Of a stretch of DNA of 64,000 nucleotides, positions 54,784 to 64,000 are shown piece after piece (within the stretch, counting starts at the first letter, position 1; each line of letters opens with the position of its first letter). The position numbers and the translations under genes are program-made. Origin of the DNA: Trileptium ribeirensis (taxonomy: Eukaryota; Nematoda; Enoplea; Enoplida; Thoracostomopsidae); NCBI GenBank assembly GCA_030248225.1, contig JASANE010020188.1, forward strand, positions 1 to 64,000, read 5' to 3'. Below the pieces are notes generated by a model. The model made no database searches, was not told where the DNA came from, and saw nothing but the letters and a program-made list of their open reading frames with translations.

Positions 54784-57700
54784 CTACATTAAATTCAAAA
54801 TCACCATAATTGTAGCGACAAATACAATTATCATTGATGCTTCAATTTCTTGCAGTATACCACAGGCAACACTTCCTCCGGATACTTCAGTTTCTTGCAG
54901 TATACCACCAGCAATATCTTCCAGTTCCAGTATGGATTTTGAGTTACCAGCGGTTGAGTTTGTCGTCTTTTCTTGGGCACTGGCGTCATCATTTTCAGAA
55001 TTAGTGTCTTTCGTTTTGGGGTCAGACAATGACCCGCTGTGGTTATGCGGCTTTGAGCTGAAAATATAACGTTTCAAGTAAGAAGACACTTTCGATAGAA
55101 TATAAATTATAGATTTGAGAATTGATAAAATTTAAATTTGGTAGATTTGAGCATGAAAACCAAACGGCGCGCTGAATTGGCGACAGTTGGGTACAAAGCA
55201 ACCGTCAGGGGCTTTACAGCAATAGTACATTCGAAATTTATGTATTGCATAGGTTTATAACATTGTAGTGCTACTGAACACCTACTAGCAGCGTCTTCCA
55301 TCTGCTAGCTACTAGCTTTGTGCTGCGTCTGCCATCATTAAGTTGCATGCGATAATTCGTAGCATGCGCAGTCATTTTTTCAAAAATGAAAATCCTCATA
55401 CCGATACAGGTCACCAACATGCGATAAATCGTAGCATAGTTTCGGCACCGGATACTTCAGCGCTTGATTCATTAGCATACTTTCAATGTCTTTAAATGCT
55501 TCTTCGAATATATCCAGCATAAGATTGGAGCTTTCGTTGCCACAGTGTGCGTCTATTCGGTCGACAATGCAATCCAAGTAATCGATAACAAGCCTAGAAA
55601 AATACAGGACTCCGTCAAGCTTTGCTCATTCCAGTGTAGTCATAAAATCTCACGCTATAAAATGATTCTACAGCAAATATAGAACATGATATATTTGAAA
55701 CAACAGAGCCGCCGTTAGTACCCCCTACCCCCCTAGGGGGGCCTCGCGCCTTACAGGGGCCTCATCTCATGGCCTCTGGGTGAAAAGGTGAAAATGTTGG
55801 GAGCCGCAGCACAACCTCAAGCACCTTTCGCAAAGTAAATGTACACGATATACAAAGGTAACCTTAGAGTTTAGAACCTAATCGTGAGTATGAGTTTAAC
55901 CGTTCCGTGGTTCCGGTGTTATAGTTAAGAAATGTGATAGGGGCCTCGCAGCCTGCTGGGGGAACTCGCAGCCTGCTGGGGGGCCTCGCAGCCTGCTGGG
56001 GGGCCTCGCAGCCTGCTGGTGGGTCTCGCAGCCTGCTGGTGGGTCTCGCAGCCTGCTGGGGGGCCTCGCAGCCTGCTGGGGGGCCTCGCAGCCTGCTGGG
56101 GGGGCCTCGAACATCCTAGCGGCGGCCCTGTGAAACAACGTCGTTGTATGTCTCCGGAATTTACCGACAAAATTTTCACGCGCGTTCTGACTAGTCTACA
56201 GCATCGCTGAAATATATGTACCATTGTCAACGTTTTTAAGCCAATAAATACGCGCTAAATGTTTTTATACGGAAAGACGATAGGTCAATTTACTATGATG
56301 CGAAAGATACTACTCCTAAATGTTTTTAGAAATCAGTAGTTGAAACGGAATAAGATTTCAGTTTTGCAGTATTTAGCTTGGCATAAAATTTGGTTAAATA
56401 ACACCGCATCAATGAATTTCAATCAGTCGCTATAAACTGTGATGGGCTACAGGTCGATGTCATTTTATTGCTCTACAAGAATCGGACATTTCAAGGTGAA
56501 GATATATAATTGAAGTTTGCATAAATGAAATTTTTGCAGAATTGCTCAAATCTTAATATTGCGATAGACATTTCTTACCCGCAATACCGTTGCGCTACCA
56601 ATGGTCGTGTTTCGGGTGGAAGTGATTGAACGTTGAGCATATAATCTTGCATGTGTCTCATGTCACGAGTTATATTCCAGCATTCACGCCGAAATGTTCG
56701 ATCGTACTCGGCTAAACACGGGACACTTTGCTTGTAATCTGAAAAAAATGATTTAAAACATTTAACAAATGAATTAATGCGGCGTTCACGTTATAATGTC
56801 CCCAACGTTTGGAACCTATGTACCCCACACAGTGTCAGACACACTGTTGACAACAGGGTGTCTTAGACACCACCATGTTTTTAATAAATTTTTTCAACGG
56901 TAGCTAGATACGCGTATTACCACTTGCCGACAGTGTCAAGCACACCGTGTCTTCTGGCAGTTTTATTGACACTGTTCGGAATTATTTGAGCAATATTCAT
57001 ATGGGCTAGATACAAATATCGAGAATTTAGGAAAAACTCCACAGGACAGTTGACTAATAAACCGCATTTGCCACAGACGGTGTCCGTTATAGTTAATTCG
57101 CGCCAAATTGGTAGCTAAGGGTGTGTACGACACTGTCTAGAAAAAATTTAGTAGCTAAGGGTGTGTCGTACACCCTCGGCATTTGATTTACAGTATGGGT
57201 GTCACCCTGACTGTCTATACGGTAGGGTCGGGACTACAGGGGGTCAAAAGTTCCAAACAGCGGGGACATTATAACGTGAACGCCGCATAAGACGTTCGTA
57301 CTACATACATCGTTCGTACTTCTGATCCCATATTAACGCCCATCTTAATGGGTTACGCTGCCAGAATCAAGTGCCATACTCTTCCGTCATCATGAACTCT
57401 CGATAATACGAAAGTTCATAAAATTTTTGCAGATTGCAAAATTTGTTCATGCATGCTTTCTTATGCGATTATGTTGTGTTTCAGCTCACTCGGTAGTCTG
57501 GTAATAATAACTGGTAACTTGGAATCTATTCTTAGGGCCTATATGTGGCTTATAGCACTCTCCTATAGCACTAAGTAAAACCTATATAAATTTCGCCGTC
57601 TTTATGATCGAATTCTCCTCAAATTTTCCTAGTATATATTTCGAAAAATTTTCGAATTTAAATATTACATTACAGGTGGCGAAAACATCATCTCGAGCGT

Positions 57701-59175
57701 CACCTAATTGCCGATAAATTTTAAAAGTTCCAAAAATATCTATGCTATGTTTGTGGAGACATACCTTCAAGCCGCAGTTCGCAAAGGTACTTGAAGCTCC
57801 TCAATCGATGAAGGAATAATTCAGCTTCTGCAGATCCACATTTCAGCAAACATTTTTCGTCATCCAGCCTGGCTCTAAAAATTAATAAATGAAGTGAAGC
57901 TAGCGTTAACTACCTAAGATTCCAACTGTTTCAATATTATTTCTGTCTACGTCAAGCACAAATTCAAAAAAGTGAGCTTTCTTTGTAGAGGTAAGACTAG
58001 CAGAGCTAATAAGATGCAGAGCTACGACTAATCGTTAAGATGCATTAATTTGTATAATATACATTTTGTTTTATTTTGCAATATCTATGTGCGTCGTTTG
58101 GGTCGTTTTTCAAAACAAAAAATTTCAATTTTGGCAACCTTAACTAGTGAAATATTTTTAGTCTTTAAATCGCTAGAATGGGCATATATTTTATAGCTTC
58201 TGGCACTGCTTAATATAGTGAAAACATTAGTGTAGTCTAATATAATATTTAGCCAGTGCAGAATCCCTCCGTGCGGCCTCGCGGCACGATAACTATGGTG
58301 TACGGAGTAGCAAATAAACACATAGTTACTTGGCAAATTCCGGAGCTTGTGACGAATCACCAACTCGTTAGAAGTGAAAACATTACATATTATCGTGTGC
58401 GCGTCTCACGAATAATGTAGTTTAGAAAAGACTGTCATCGTCTCTTGATTTTTCTTTTCAGAAGCTGTTCTTTATCCAAAGCCAAGGTTGTAAATGAATT
58501 CCTTTTACAAACTGGATAGAAAACTGCGCTTCTATGCCGTATAAAGGATGTGATTATGCATTTAACGCTTGCTATAATCGCCTCTAGTATGGTTTAACCA
58601 TACTGGAAATTCACTCATTTCTATAGTATGGTTTAATCATACTGGCAATTCACTCATTTCTATAGTATGGTTTAATCATACCGGAAATTCACTCATTTCT
58701 TTTTTATAGATCAATGTAAAAAGCACATTATAGCCCACTTCAGGATTGTAATTTTACACAGCCTATCACAAACCAACGTACTGACATAAGGCGTCCAACA
58801 CCGTCACCGACTGATTTGACAGCTCAAATGTTCGAGACAACGCATTCACCGAATCGGAACCGCGATGTTGCAACGGATCAAATTCGGTTTCGTTGCCGAC
58901 AATAGATTTCCAAGTGACAACGAATTGTTGATGGCATTTGATCGGACAGATTGCACGTCGTAATGCTTCCTCTAGGACTTTGGGGTCCGTTGCATACGTC
59001 GGCATTACTGACTTTGGTGACCGAGTTGTTAGTACAAATGGTTTTCCATGATTATTCGCATCTAAAGCACTATCGATTTGCATCGAAGTATGGACTGCAG
59101 GCACTGCCTCACCTGGACGCTTTTGGCATTCGCAATGTCGAAAAATGAAGATTGAGGTAAATGTTGCGAGGATAG
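54784..59175 (-). CDS. Five-exon cysteine-rich secreted protein, CPG4-like, probably GPI-anchored
   Basis: Exons (minus): 59,175-58,770; 57,874-57,765; 56,738-56,579; 55,593-55,402; 55,057-54,784. All junctions keep phase; acceptors are TTTCAG, TTTTAG, TTTTCAG, TTCTAG and TTTTCAG, and donors include GTATGT, GTAAGA and GTATGA. The first donor is ambiguous (58,774 or 58,770, with acceptor 57,872 or 57,874). About 379 residues: a hydrophobic N-terminal stretch (ISAILATFTSIFIFRHCECQ), an ICPIKC motif, CLLKCGSAEAELFLHRLRSF, VPCLAEYDRTFRRECWNITR, YCGLVIDYLDCIVDRIDAHC. The tail is Ser/Thr-rich with N-glycosylation sites and ends in MIIVFVATIMVILNLM, a GPI-signal-like end. Cys spacing resembles nematode CPG4 domains (chondroitin proteoglycan); that is inference. 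No in-frame ATG before the first acceptor, so the 5' end is missing or trans-spliced. Confidence 0.75.
55941..56100. repeat. 20-bp GC-rich minisatellite, 8 copies
   Basis: The unit GGGCCTCGCAGCCTGCTGGG runs exactly every 20 bp from 55,941. Variants are GGAACTCGC.. in copy 2 and GGGTCTCGC.. in copies 5-6. It lies in the intron 56,578-55,594 of the cysteine-rich gene. Because 20 is not divisible by three, open frames across it on both strands are not genes. Confidence 0.97.
56778..57287. mobile_element. MITE family A, copy 2 (510 bp), in an intron
   Basis: Inverted with respect to copy 1 (32,910-33,419), with the same length and very few differences. TAA is duplicated at 56,775-56,777 and 57,288-57,290. 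It sits in the intron between exons 57,874-57,765 and 56,738-56,579 of the minus-strand gene, ending 40 bases from the acceptor of the next exon. Confidence 0.95.
58583..58700. repeat. 39-bp tandem repeat with internal palindrome, 3 copies
   Basis: Unit TATAGTATGGTTTAATCATA plus CTGGAAATTCACTCATTTC. AGTATGGTTTAACCATACT forms a near-perfect hairpin in each copy. It is in the first intron of the minus-strand gene, close to its 5' splice site. Confidence 0.95.
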
Positions 59176-60521
59176 CTGAAATGCAAGAATAAAATTTTTG
59201 ATGCAAGCAATGATTTTAATCTCAAAGTCGCTCTTCCCATTAAGTCTTCCATTCACTATCTCATTCATGTCAACATTTCTCACCTGATATTCAGTAGTAA
59301 ATTCTGATAATCTTCCAATCCAATAAAACTTTTAAGTGTGTAGTTATCTGTGAAACAAAAATTCAGAAAATCCTGCAATTAATGACGATTATGAAAGTTG
59401 TCCTTGACAGTAACCAGCATCATAACCATACAAAACAACTGTCATTTTAACACAACCGTCCAACGGCACCATATAGCTCGCAAGGAAATACAATTCTCAT
59501 AAAAGAAAATTTGCCCAATCTACCTCTAATGGTTGCACCTTATATAGTTAAAAAACAATTTAGTGGGTCCAGGAACGGGAGTTCTCGACTTATGCTTCAT
59601 CTTAATATATGGCTCATAGACTAAACTTAGGGTTTAGCATATCGCGAATGAACGGAACAGTGCCCATTTCACTTCTGCTTCTAAAAGTTAGTCAGTAAAT
59701 ACCAGCCTAACTAGAAAAACCAAGATAAGTATAATTTTTATTCTTGACATACATATAGATTCATAGAAAAGCAAATGAATTGTTTTTGAAATGCTATTCG
59801 TCATTGTGAGACATAAAATCGTACAAATTTAAAGGCTTCTAGATCACTCCAATCTTTACAAGCATATGATATACCATGTGTAAGCTGTTTATTGCGTCAG
59901 AGCTTCCACAGTGACGATCGATAAACAGGGCTTCGAATAGTCGGTAAAAATCCCATTTTTAAGAAAAAATCTTTTGGCTTCCCAAGGGGGAAAATCTAAA
60001 AAAAATTTAAAAATTCAATTTTTTGATCGAAATGATCAGGGGAGGTCTCGGGGATCACAAAAATACCAAATTTCCAAAATCTGACCATTTTTGAGAAAAT
60101 GCGGGCTGGGGGGATTTTGGAAAAGAACCGTTTGATGCAAAAATAACAATTTGATACTAGACGGTACAAAATCACTGCATGTTGGCTATAGGAATTATAT
60201 ATACATCAAAAATAAAGTACTGTAGCATAATTTCTTGCTATACAGCAGTAAATGTAGCATGCGGCCGGCCGAGTGACAGCCCATAACTGCTGTTGGAAGA
60301 AAATTGATAATGGCCGTCTGACGGCTTTCAGTGACTGTTGCCTAGGCTCAACAGTTACCTGGTGTTTCTGTCGGCAAACAAAAGATCGCAAGACATATGA
60401 TTTGCGCTTGAAACCGTGTATGCTAACAAAGCACACTCCGTAGGAAATCGTTAATACATCTTCAGGAGCAGAGCCAATATTTAGATTTCCTTCTGATCAT
60501 CGTTGATATTATTAATCTCGC
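59176..60521. other. Upstream of the cysteine-rich gene, no secure gene
   Basis: A small minus-strand exon-like piece at about 59,346-59,283 (acceptor TTTTTGTTTCACAG, NYTLKSFIGLEDYQNLLLNI, donor CAG|GTGAGA) does not fit the phase of the downstream gene. A palindrome GCCGTCTGACGGC lies at 60,313. No start exon identified. Confidence 0.4.
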
Positions 60522-60697
60522 TAACAAAACTTACCTCTGAATGAGATCATGATTTGTTGACTTGAAATTTAAAATCGATGAAAACCCAAAAGCCAAACAC
60601 ACTAAACGATAACAAAACTTACCTCTGAATGAGATCATGATTTGTTGCCTTGAAATTTGAAATCGATGAAAACCCAAAAGCCAAACACACTAAACGA
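60522..60697. repeat. 88-bp tandem duplication, two nearly identical copies
   Basis: From TAACAAAACTTACCTCTGAA to ACACACTAAACGA, repeated at 60,610 with about three differences. On the minus strand each copy contains CAGAG|GTAAGT, a strong 5' splice site; a minus frame (60,840-60,619) enters it as SNFKATNHDLIQR. Confidence 0.95.
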
Positions 60698-61507
60698 CAG
60701 GAAAGTATTTTTCTATATACAATAAAATGAGCAATACTTTCTGTCGGAGATATAGTCGAAATGATTTGATGTAAAGATAGTGTTACTTCAGTTTGCGAAC
60801 TTTCGTACAGACATGTTAGCTGGCTAGTAAAACTATGCAAATTAGATAAACATTTTAGCTCAAATCAAATTCAAGGTAAATTGTATGGCGAAGACAAAAC
60901 AATTATGTGAGTAATTGGCGGTTCAGAGTAAATTATATTGTCTACACATACATAAACTCGTAACTACAATTAAAAGGCATGCTCAATAAAACGTATTTCT
61001 ATTTTTTGAAAAATATTAGCATTGCACATCATAGCCTAGACTTGAGACGGGAGAAAATTTTTAGTCGCGGGTAAAACATTTAGAACACGGCCCGCTAAAA
61101 TGTATATTCTCATCCAGCTTCCTTGTTCGACCAAAAAACGGGCGGACCGGTCAGATTGAAATCCATGTCTGCAGGGCCGTCAGTAAGCCGCATTTTTTAG
61201 TTTGACGTCCAACGCGAAAGCCACTTGTTACAGTGTTAGATTTGCTATCAAAGACTATAACCATAATATCAGTCAAATAAAATTAAATTTTGTTGCAGGT
61301 AGTTCAGCCTTTCAAAAACTGTAATCAATAAGATTTATATGTATATTGTAAGAAATATTCACAGAACAAGAACAGCACGAAATTCGTTAGCTGGGCATTA
61401 ACGCGTAACCGTGATGTTCTTTTTGCTAACCTATTCGACAGAACATTTTAAACGAAAAATGCCAAATTGTTGCACAACCCAGTTCAACCTCGTGCTATCG
61501 CACTCGT
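60698..61507. other. No gene supported
   Basis: Apart from the minus frame up to 60,840 that may be an exon ending in the duplicated donor, nothing recognisable. Confidence 0.4.
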
Positions 61508-61611
61508 CTGAACTAGTCACAACCGTGCGTACAAATCTTTGAACGCACTGCTGCCTAGTCTGAACTAGTCACAACCGTGCGTACAAATCTTTGAACGCAC
61601 TGCTGCCTATG
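61508..61611. repeat. 52-bp tandem duplication, two identical copies
   Basis: GTCTGAACTAGTCACAACCG .. CTTTGAACGCACTGCTGCCTA, twice without visible change, so recent. Confidence 0.97.
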
Positions 61612-61649
61612 CTACAATTATCACATATATTGTAAAAGATACGTGCTGC

Positions 61650-61950
61650 CACTCCGAGGTTTCAGAGACTGTAGGGGGCAGGTCGTCTCAGGAAGGAGCC
61701 AGTGGTTGAGGCCCTCAGGGCGTGAGATCGTCAGGGGATAAAAAGTAAAAGGCCTCCTGCATTTGCATGAAAGACCGTTGCACACTAATTTGAGCCAATT
61801 TCACCACAATTTTTGTAAAAAATTTTTTTATTTTTGCAAAAATATTTCGGGTGCCTTCCGGCGCAGTGGTGGAGGTGGGCGGTTGAGGAGCCTTAAGATC
61901 AGGGGTAGGGTGGTACCCTCAGGATAACAGACCAGGGCCTGCGGGGGTGA
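61650..61950 (+). repeat. GC/AT-striped dispersed repeat, copy 3
   Basis: CACTCCGAGGTTTCAGAG .. GTCGTCTCAGG .. GAGGCCCTCAGGG on the left, an AT-rich core with CACAATTTTTGTAAAA, and a GC-rich right with GGTGGTACCCTCAGGA. Collinear with 21,620 and 25,980. Confidence 0.65.
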
Positions 61951-62219
61951 GTCCGAGACATCAGGGGTTTAGCCCAGTGAATCCCTGCCTAAGAATGTAT
62001 GATTATACAAGTACAGGCATCGCATAATTTTCCACTCCGGTTGCTTGTGACGAAGGTCGACCAGGACTTAGCTGTTGTGGCAACGTCTGGGTCCAGATGC
62101 TTGGAGTCGGTGTGGAACTGCCCGTTGGCGGAAAAAATAAAATGAACATCACCACAAGGAAAATCGCACAGTCTGCGCTATTATTCCCTTTACAACCAAA
62201 TGTTGATTTGATAATATAA

Positions 62220-62583
62220 TGCGCCGTTCATGTTGTAATGTTCCCGCTGTTTGGAACTTTTGTCCCTATGTAGTCGCGACCATAAAGTATAGACAGTCAG
62301 GGTGACACCCATACTGTAAATCAATTTCCGAGAGTGTACGACATACCCCTAGCTACTACATTTTTTCTTTACACTGTTGTACACGTTGATGAAATAATGC
62401 CGTACACTGTCAATAACACGGCAAGAAGACACGGTGTGCTTGACACTGTTCATTCTCCTAGGTTTATAAAAAATTTATAAAAAAACTGAAGTGTCTAAGA
62501 CACCTTGTTGTGGACAGTGTGCCTCACACTGTGTGATGTACATAGGTTCCAAACGTTGGAGATATTACAACGTGAACGCCGCA
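62220..62583. mobile_element. MITE family A, copy 3, internally shortened (364 bp)
   Basis: The ends TGCGCCGTTCATGTTGTAAT and the matching right end, with TAA duplicated at 62,217-62,219 and 62,584-62,586. About 145 bp of the middle are missing relative to the 510-bp copies and divergence is higher, so this is an older deletion derivative. Confidence 0.9.
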
Positions 62584-62589
62584 TAATTT

Positions 62590-62859
62590 ATGTTTATTTT
62601 ATCAATTTTTTGTTTTTTCGACAGACACAGAAATTTTCTCATAATTACAGTAATATATAATTGGGTGTATTGTGTTGAAACGGCTGCGTATACAGTGGAC
62701 GGTGTAAAAGACCCAAGTTTAACAGAATATATTAGTGATCCGAAAATATGTATTCAAAAAAAAGAAACACGCAAGTTTTTTGAAAAAAAATTCAACCAAA
62801 TAGTTGCAATCATTCTCAAGCTGACACATGGTCAATGTGACTTTAGGTGGCCCAATTGA
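62590..62859 (+). CDS. Candidate small protein or terminal exon, 89 codons
   Basis: The ATG at 62,590 opens MFILSIFCFFDRHRNFLIIT, with two hydrophobic patches, then VETAAYTVDGVKDPSLTEYI, KICIQKKETRKFFEKKF and TGA. Alternatively, TTTTTTGTTTTTTCGACAG (acceptor) ends at 62,624 and the exon begins RHRNFLIITVIYNWVYC. AATAAA at 62,891-62,896, 32 bases behind the stop, supports a real 3' end. It starts 6 bases after a MITE. No family recognised. Confidence 0.45.
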   Translation: MFILSIFCFFDRHRNFLIITVIYNWVYCVETAAYTVDGVKDPSLTEYISDPKICIQKKETRKFFEKKFNQIVAIILKLTHGQCDFRWPN

Positions 62860-62896
62860 TCCAAAAAATCATAGTAAATTTCTGTTTTTTAATAAA

Positions 62897-63595
62897 AATT
62901 GATTATATTTTTTAGTATTCAGTATATCTATTGAGTCGGTTTGAGGGATGTTTTATTATGCTATCACTAATTTATTAAACCATAATAAACCTCAATTATT
63001 GTCAGAAAATGAGAACTTATTCGACTTTTAGTTATTTTAAAAGCTAAAATGTTTAAAGCTTTGACGTTTATTTAGCTTTTTCTATTCATTTTTTCTTTTA
63101 CTGCTTTTTTCGCTTTTCTCTTTTTCATATTGAAATTGTTTCAAAGGTTTTTTCGTTTTTTTTCGCCAGGAGGAAAATTTGACAGGTATTTTATGCGGCT
63201 AAATAGCGAAGCCATTGCATGACAGCAAGTACTAATGTCGCTGGGCTGCCGGCTTAGTCTTCTGTTCACAGAGCATCCAATTTGATCCAATCACATCCGG
63301 TCTGACCTGACCTGACTCGCATAAGTGTTGTGTATAGAGTATTCACATTACATTCATTCCGCTGTGATAGGTACAGATAATACGCGTATACACACAAAGC
63401 GCAGAATTTTATCGCATTATTTAGGATTGTATGCAATTATGAGCACAAATCAGATTGGATCAGCTCGAAAGCAATTTGAACACTGCCTTTGATATCTATG
63501 ATATGATAGTTCTAGAAAAAGTTAGGTTATATTTAAAACAGCATAAAAATGGTAAAAGTCTACAGCATCATGGTAACACCTGAAACGAATTACCC
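62897..63595. other. No gene seen
   Basis: AT-rich, T-rich runs at 63,050-63,160. No motif. Confidence 0.5.
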
Positions 63596-63599
63596 AGAT

Positions 63600-63931
63600 A
63601 TCGCAAACCTTAAAAAAGTTGGCTGAGAACTAACTATGTTGCCATGAAATGTTGCTGCGCACATTTCTGTCCTTCGCACGGTTGCCCGCGTCCACCAAAT
63701 TACATACTGAATCGAACTGCCTTGTCTGCGGTTTATGTGCGTTGTAGTATACACAAAAACACTATTACCAATAAAGTTTTCCCGCGAGAAGCGACTCCAT
63801 GTAGTGAAATTACAAATCTTTGGTCGAATACATAAGGGGAAAATCTTTGTTCGCATGCACTCATCGCCTTTGCGATCCCGAACTGACATGACAAAAGAAC
63901 AATCCAAGTGTACGCACCTAAACTAGACTCA
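63600..63931 (-). mobile_element. MITE family C, truncated copy
   Basis: Read on the minus strand from 63,931 (TGAGTCTAGTTTAGGTGCG) it follows the interior of 25,450-25,790 and then stops. The other terminal repeat is not found to the left. The minus-strand frames here are repeat-derived. Confidence 0.65.
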
Positions 63932-64000
63932 TGCATAATTTCGAGCTTCCGGTTATTATGAAAGATTATTTCTGTTGCTACTGACTCGTTCTATATTCAA

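Noticed and set aside
55896..56230. Overlapping ORFs on both strands with PPSRLRGPPAGCE repeats
   Set aside because: Translation of the 20-bp intronic minisatellite in all frames.

Overview
The window reads as nuclear DNA of an AT-rich invertebrate animal. There are no bacterial-style operons. Introns are bounded by GT/AG with matching phases, poly(A) signals follow putative last exons, and most recognisable coding sequence belongs to decayed eukaryotic transposable elements. A nematode is the best guess, because one five-exon gene resembles the nematode cysteine-rich CPG4-type family and the compact introns fit. A more precise identity cannot be given from sequence alone.

Layout. 0-5 kb: a DNA-transposon end, two tandem repeats, then a broken Ty3/gypsy element on the + strand (protease, RT, RNase H, integrase) ending in an 88-bp inverted repeat. 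5-10.9 kb: a broken BEL/Pao element (+) followed by two extra coding remnants, one with SGNH-hydrolase-like motifs, and a possible Tc1-like transposase N-terminus. 11-16 kb: a foldback MITE with long arms, a GC-richer structured block between 148-bp direct repeats, two tRNA-derived SINE copies and a complete MITE. 17-21 kb: a second Ty3/gypsy element (-), whose gag region carries a 2A-like motif. 21-33 kb: mostly repeats (GC/AT-striped dispersed repeat, TTTCGTCGAA foldback element, another MITE), one minus-strand exon-like ORF and a LINE tail.

33-48 kb holds scattered short exon candidates, some joining in phase (34.1-34.9 kb and 41.9-42.3 kb), and a CR1/L2-like LINE RT remnant (42.5-43.6 kb). 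44-53 kb is AT-rich, with old duplicated segments. 53.4-59.2 kb is the best genic part: a single-exon secreted or membrane protein (+) converging on a five-exon cysteine-rich, probably GPI-anchored secreted protein (-). The introns of the latter contain a 510-bp MITE, a 20-bp GC-rich minisatellite and a 39-bp palindromic tandem repeat. The last 5 kb holds more repeats, a shortened MITE, a small terminal-exon-like ORF and a truncated MITE.

Nothing suggests genes working together as a pathway. The connected story is transposon turnover: two related MITE families with TWA target duplications sit in introns or next to exons, and every autonomous element seen here is inactivated by stops, frameshifts, deletions or lost catalytic residues.
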